A stretch of 10,047 bases of DNA. Source: Larix sibirica. Its lineage: Eukaryota > Streptophyta > Pinopsida > Pinales > Pinaceae. Shown piece by piece: positions 8,505 to 10,047 of the stretch (positions within the stretch are counted from its first letter, which is position 1; each line of letters opens with the position of its first letter). The stretch covers positions 1 to 10,047 of the forward strand of contig NWUY0303869568.1 in the NCBI GenBank assembly GCA_004151065.3, in the 5' to 3' direction. The notes below the pieces were generated by a model. It searched no databases. It saw only the letters and a program-made list of their open reading frames with translations, and had not been told where the DNA came from. Position numbers and translations under genes: made by a program.

Positions 8505-9070
8505 GACCTTCTATAGTGGATTCAACCACAAGCTTTGGAATCCTTGATCATTCCTCTAATGAATATTTCATTGAAAGTACACCTTTTACACATAATATTT
8601 GTATACCTATATGGGTTATTAAGACAATTGAAGCTATTAGAATTGATGGAGATATAAATTACTCAAGGGAGATTAGAAGTTAGAAACAACATGGTAGTGT
8701 TGCTCTGATGGCACATGATAGAGGTGTGTGATTCTAATACATATGTGGATGCGCATGGTCAACCTCAATGGGAGAATTCTACAGCTCACCTTATACAAGG
8801 GATTCAACCACAAGATTTGGAACCCTTTATCATTCCTCTAATCAATATTTCAGTGCAAGTACACCTTCTACACAAAATATTTGTCTACCTATATGGGATA
8901 CGAATACAATTTAAGCTATTGGAGTTTATGTAGGAGATATAAATGACTCAAGGAAGACTAGAAGTTAGAAACAACATAGTAGTGTTGTTATGATGGCACA
9001 TGTGCTAGAGGTGTTTGATTTCAAGACATATGTGGATGCATATGGTCAACCTCAATCGAAGAATGTTATG
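8505..9070 (+). repeat. Tandem duplication, ~285-bp unit, inside copia pol
   Basis: The segment from about 8505 to 8787 is repeated directly at about 8788-9070. Both copies contain GGATTCAACCACAAG (8518 and 8800), the phrase TAGAAGTTAGAAACAACAT, and ATGGTCAACCTCAAT (offset 282-287). By eye they agree at roughly 85 percent of positions, with a few small gaps. The unit covers the poorly conserved linker between integrase and reverse transcriptase plus the first residues of the latter (GQPQWEN in copy one, GQPQSKN in copy two). The second copy runs on into the polymerase. Confidence 0.88.
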
Positions 9071-9797
9071 GCTAATGAGTAACATTCATTGATGAAGAAT
9101 GAAACATCGAACAAAGTCCCTTCACTGCAAGGAAGAATGTGGTAAAGTGTTAATGGGTCTACAAGACCAAATTCACATCTTAAGGTGTTTTTGAAAGATA
9201 CAAGGTTCATTTGGTAGCAAAGGGTTTTTCTCAACAAGAAGGCATCAACTACATTGAAAACATTTCCCATCTTGTAAAGATTAACTCTGTCCAATTGATT
9301 ATTTCCCTTGCTACTCATTTTGAATGGGAGGAACATCAAATGGATTTCAAATTCCTTTCCTACATGGTGATCTCACTAAACATATTTATATGGAGAAACC
9401 CCCAAGCTTTGAAAATGATGGTGGTATTCTTTGTCAACTAAAGAAATTTGTGTATGATTTGAAACAGGCCCCCATGGCATGGTATGAAAATATTGAGCAT
9501 TGTTTCCTTAATATTGGTTTCAAATGTTGTCAAAAATATCACAGTGTCTATTTTTTACATGTAAATAATGGAACTCTAATTGTTGCATTGTATGTGGATG
9601 ATTCAGTCATCGCTAGAAGCAGTGTTGATTGAATTTTGGGTTAGACAAAAAAAATTCCAGGGACATTTGAGATCATTGACCTTTTCCTATTGCATTTCCT
9701 TTCGAGCATCCAAGTCTTGCAAATGGATGATGGTATCTTTATTTCTCAACCTAAATATATGTCGAAACATTTGAGTAAGCTCAACATGACATTGTAA
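9045..9797 (+). pseudogene. Copia reverse transcriptase remnant (YVDD intact)
   Basis: This is the copia-type polymerase domain (RVT_2). It opens with QPQSKNVMANE, a stop, and SLMKNETSNKVPSLQG. After a frame change come WVYKTKFTS, GVFERYK, then LVAKGFSQQEGINYIE and INSVQLIISLATHFEW, ending in QMDFK, which holds the first catalytic Asp. A second shift near 9350 leads to FLHGDLTKHIYMEKPPSFE, then CQLKKFVYDLKQAPMAWY and LIVALYVDDSVI, with YVDD at 9591-9602 intact. Past stops at 9630 and about 9642 the same frame continues with TFEIIDL and MDDGIFISQPKYMSKHLSKL, to a TAA at 9795. All three catalytic Asp codons remain, but two frameshifts and several stops kill it. Confidence 0.92.
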
Positions 9798-9968
9798 ACC
9801 ATGTACTACACCTTATCATTCAAGAATGATGCTAATTCCATACCTTGAAGTATCATCCCTTCAGTCTCTAACCATCAGTCTCTAACCATAATAATATCAA
9901 TGAATCTATTTCGTTATACTGATGGATTTATACTGGCTCTTATATGGTCTTTAATTGGTACACCCTAT
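9798..9968 (+). other. Possible trace of copia RNase H lead-in
   Basis: This is the expected place for the segment linking reverse transcriptase to RNase H. Only a weak resemblance is seen: one frame near 9925-9950 gives LYWLLYGL, where copia elements usually have a Leu-Tyr...Gly-Ser-Leu block. No RNase H catalytic motif can be read. Confidence 0.25.
9861..9888. repeat. Perfect 14-bp tandem duplication
   Basis: TCAGTCTCTAACCA occurs twice back to back (9861-9874 and 9875-9888) with no mismatch. In a background this decayed, a perfect copy points to a recent slippage event or small duplication. Confidence 0.9.
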
Positions 9969-10047
9969 GTTGACTGAATCGCGACCTCACAGTCGACAGG
10001 GGTCCACCGACTATCGACCCATGCCACAGTCTCCCTGGGCACCAGCC
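9969..10047. other. Abrupt GC-rich block, possible edge of another element
   Basis: From about 9972 to the end, 48 of 76 bases are G or C, against roughly a third in the rest of the window. CGAC or its complement recurs (CGCGACC, GTCGAC, CCGAC, TCGACC). The block begins TGTTGACTGAAT at 9969, matching the start of the copia LTR at 5692 at 11 of 12 bases, then diverges completely. It may be the start of a different LTR element. The window ends before this can be tested. Confidence 0.35.

Larger units (their letters stand above)
5692..9960 (+). mobile_element. Degenerate Ty1/copia LTR retrotransposon, 3' end missing
   Basis: The order on the plus strand is 5' LTR, initiator-tRNA primer site, gag, protease, integrase, reverse transcriptase. 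Integrase before reverse transcriptase is the mark of Pseudoviridae (Ty1/copia). Conserved blocks are clear, but they shift among the three frames and carry many stops. Past the reverse transcriptase, RNase H is only a faint trace, and neither a purine tract nor a 3' LTR resembling 5692-6052 is found, so the element is truncated or interrupted near 9960. The five bases before the LTR (AGGAG, 5687-5691) would be the left target duplication; its partner is not available. Confidence 0.92.

Noticed and set aside
9052-9339. 95-codon minus-strand open frame
   Set aside because: It is the shadow of the copia reverse transcriptase, whose conserved blocks read on the plus strand here.
9969-10047. 3' LTR of the copia element at 5692
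   Set aside because: Only the first 12 bases resemble the 5' LTR. The rest is GC-rich and different, and no polypurine tract precedes it.
1-10047. CRISPR array, bacterial operon or other prokaryotic system
   Set aside because: There are no regularly spaced repeats and no long open frames, and the content is plant-type LTR retrotransposons.

Overview
The window looks like nuclear intergenic DNA from a seed plant with a large, repeat-rich genome. A conifer or other gymnosperm is plausible, but that is an inference from the state of the elements and not from a marker gene. Base composition is AT-rich throughout. No intact protein-coding gene, tRNA, rRNA or CRISPR array was recognised. Nearly everything that can be identified is the decayed remains of two LTR retrotransposons, full of stops and frameshifts. 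Every protein call below is therefore a pseudogene fragment, recognised by short conserved stretches in shifting frames.

Layout, left to right. Bases 1-1560 hold no recognisable element; the first ~530 bases are less AT-rich and contain a 36-codon open frame of unknown meaning. Bases 1564-4838 are a Ty3/gypsy element on the minus strand. Its primer binding site lies at 4827-4838, followed (leftward) by gag with a zinc-knuckle remnant, protease, reverse transcriptase with an intact YLDD box, and RNase H. It stops in the linker before integrase, and no integrase or 3' LTR is seen. Bases 4840-5690 are a junction zone with a long near-palindromic hairpin (5014-5192), T-rich tracts, and a tRNA-like SINE head (about 5491-5600).

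Bases 5692 to about 9960 are a Ty1/copia element on the plus strand. It has a 5' LTR of 361 bp with TG...CA ends, an initiator-tRNA primer binding site at 6053-6064, then gag, protease, integrase and reverse transcriptase with an intact YVDD box. A ~285-bp tandem duplication lies just upstream of the reverse transcriptase. RNase H is at best a trace and no 3' LTR is visible. The last ~76 bases are abruptly GC-rich and may be the edge of a third element.

The two retrotransposons lie head to head, with their 5' ends facing across about 850 bp. No working system is encoded here. The items most worth a second look are the hairpin, the two internal tandem expansions, and the GC-rich right edge.
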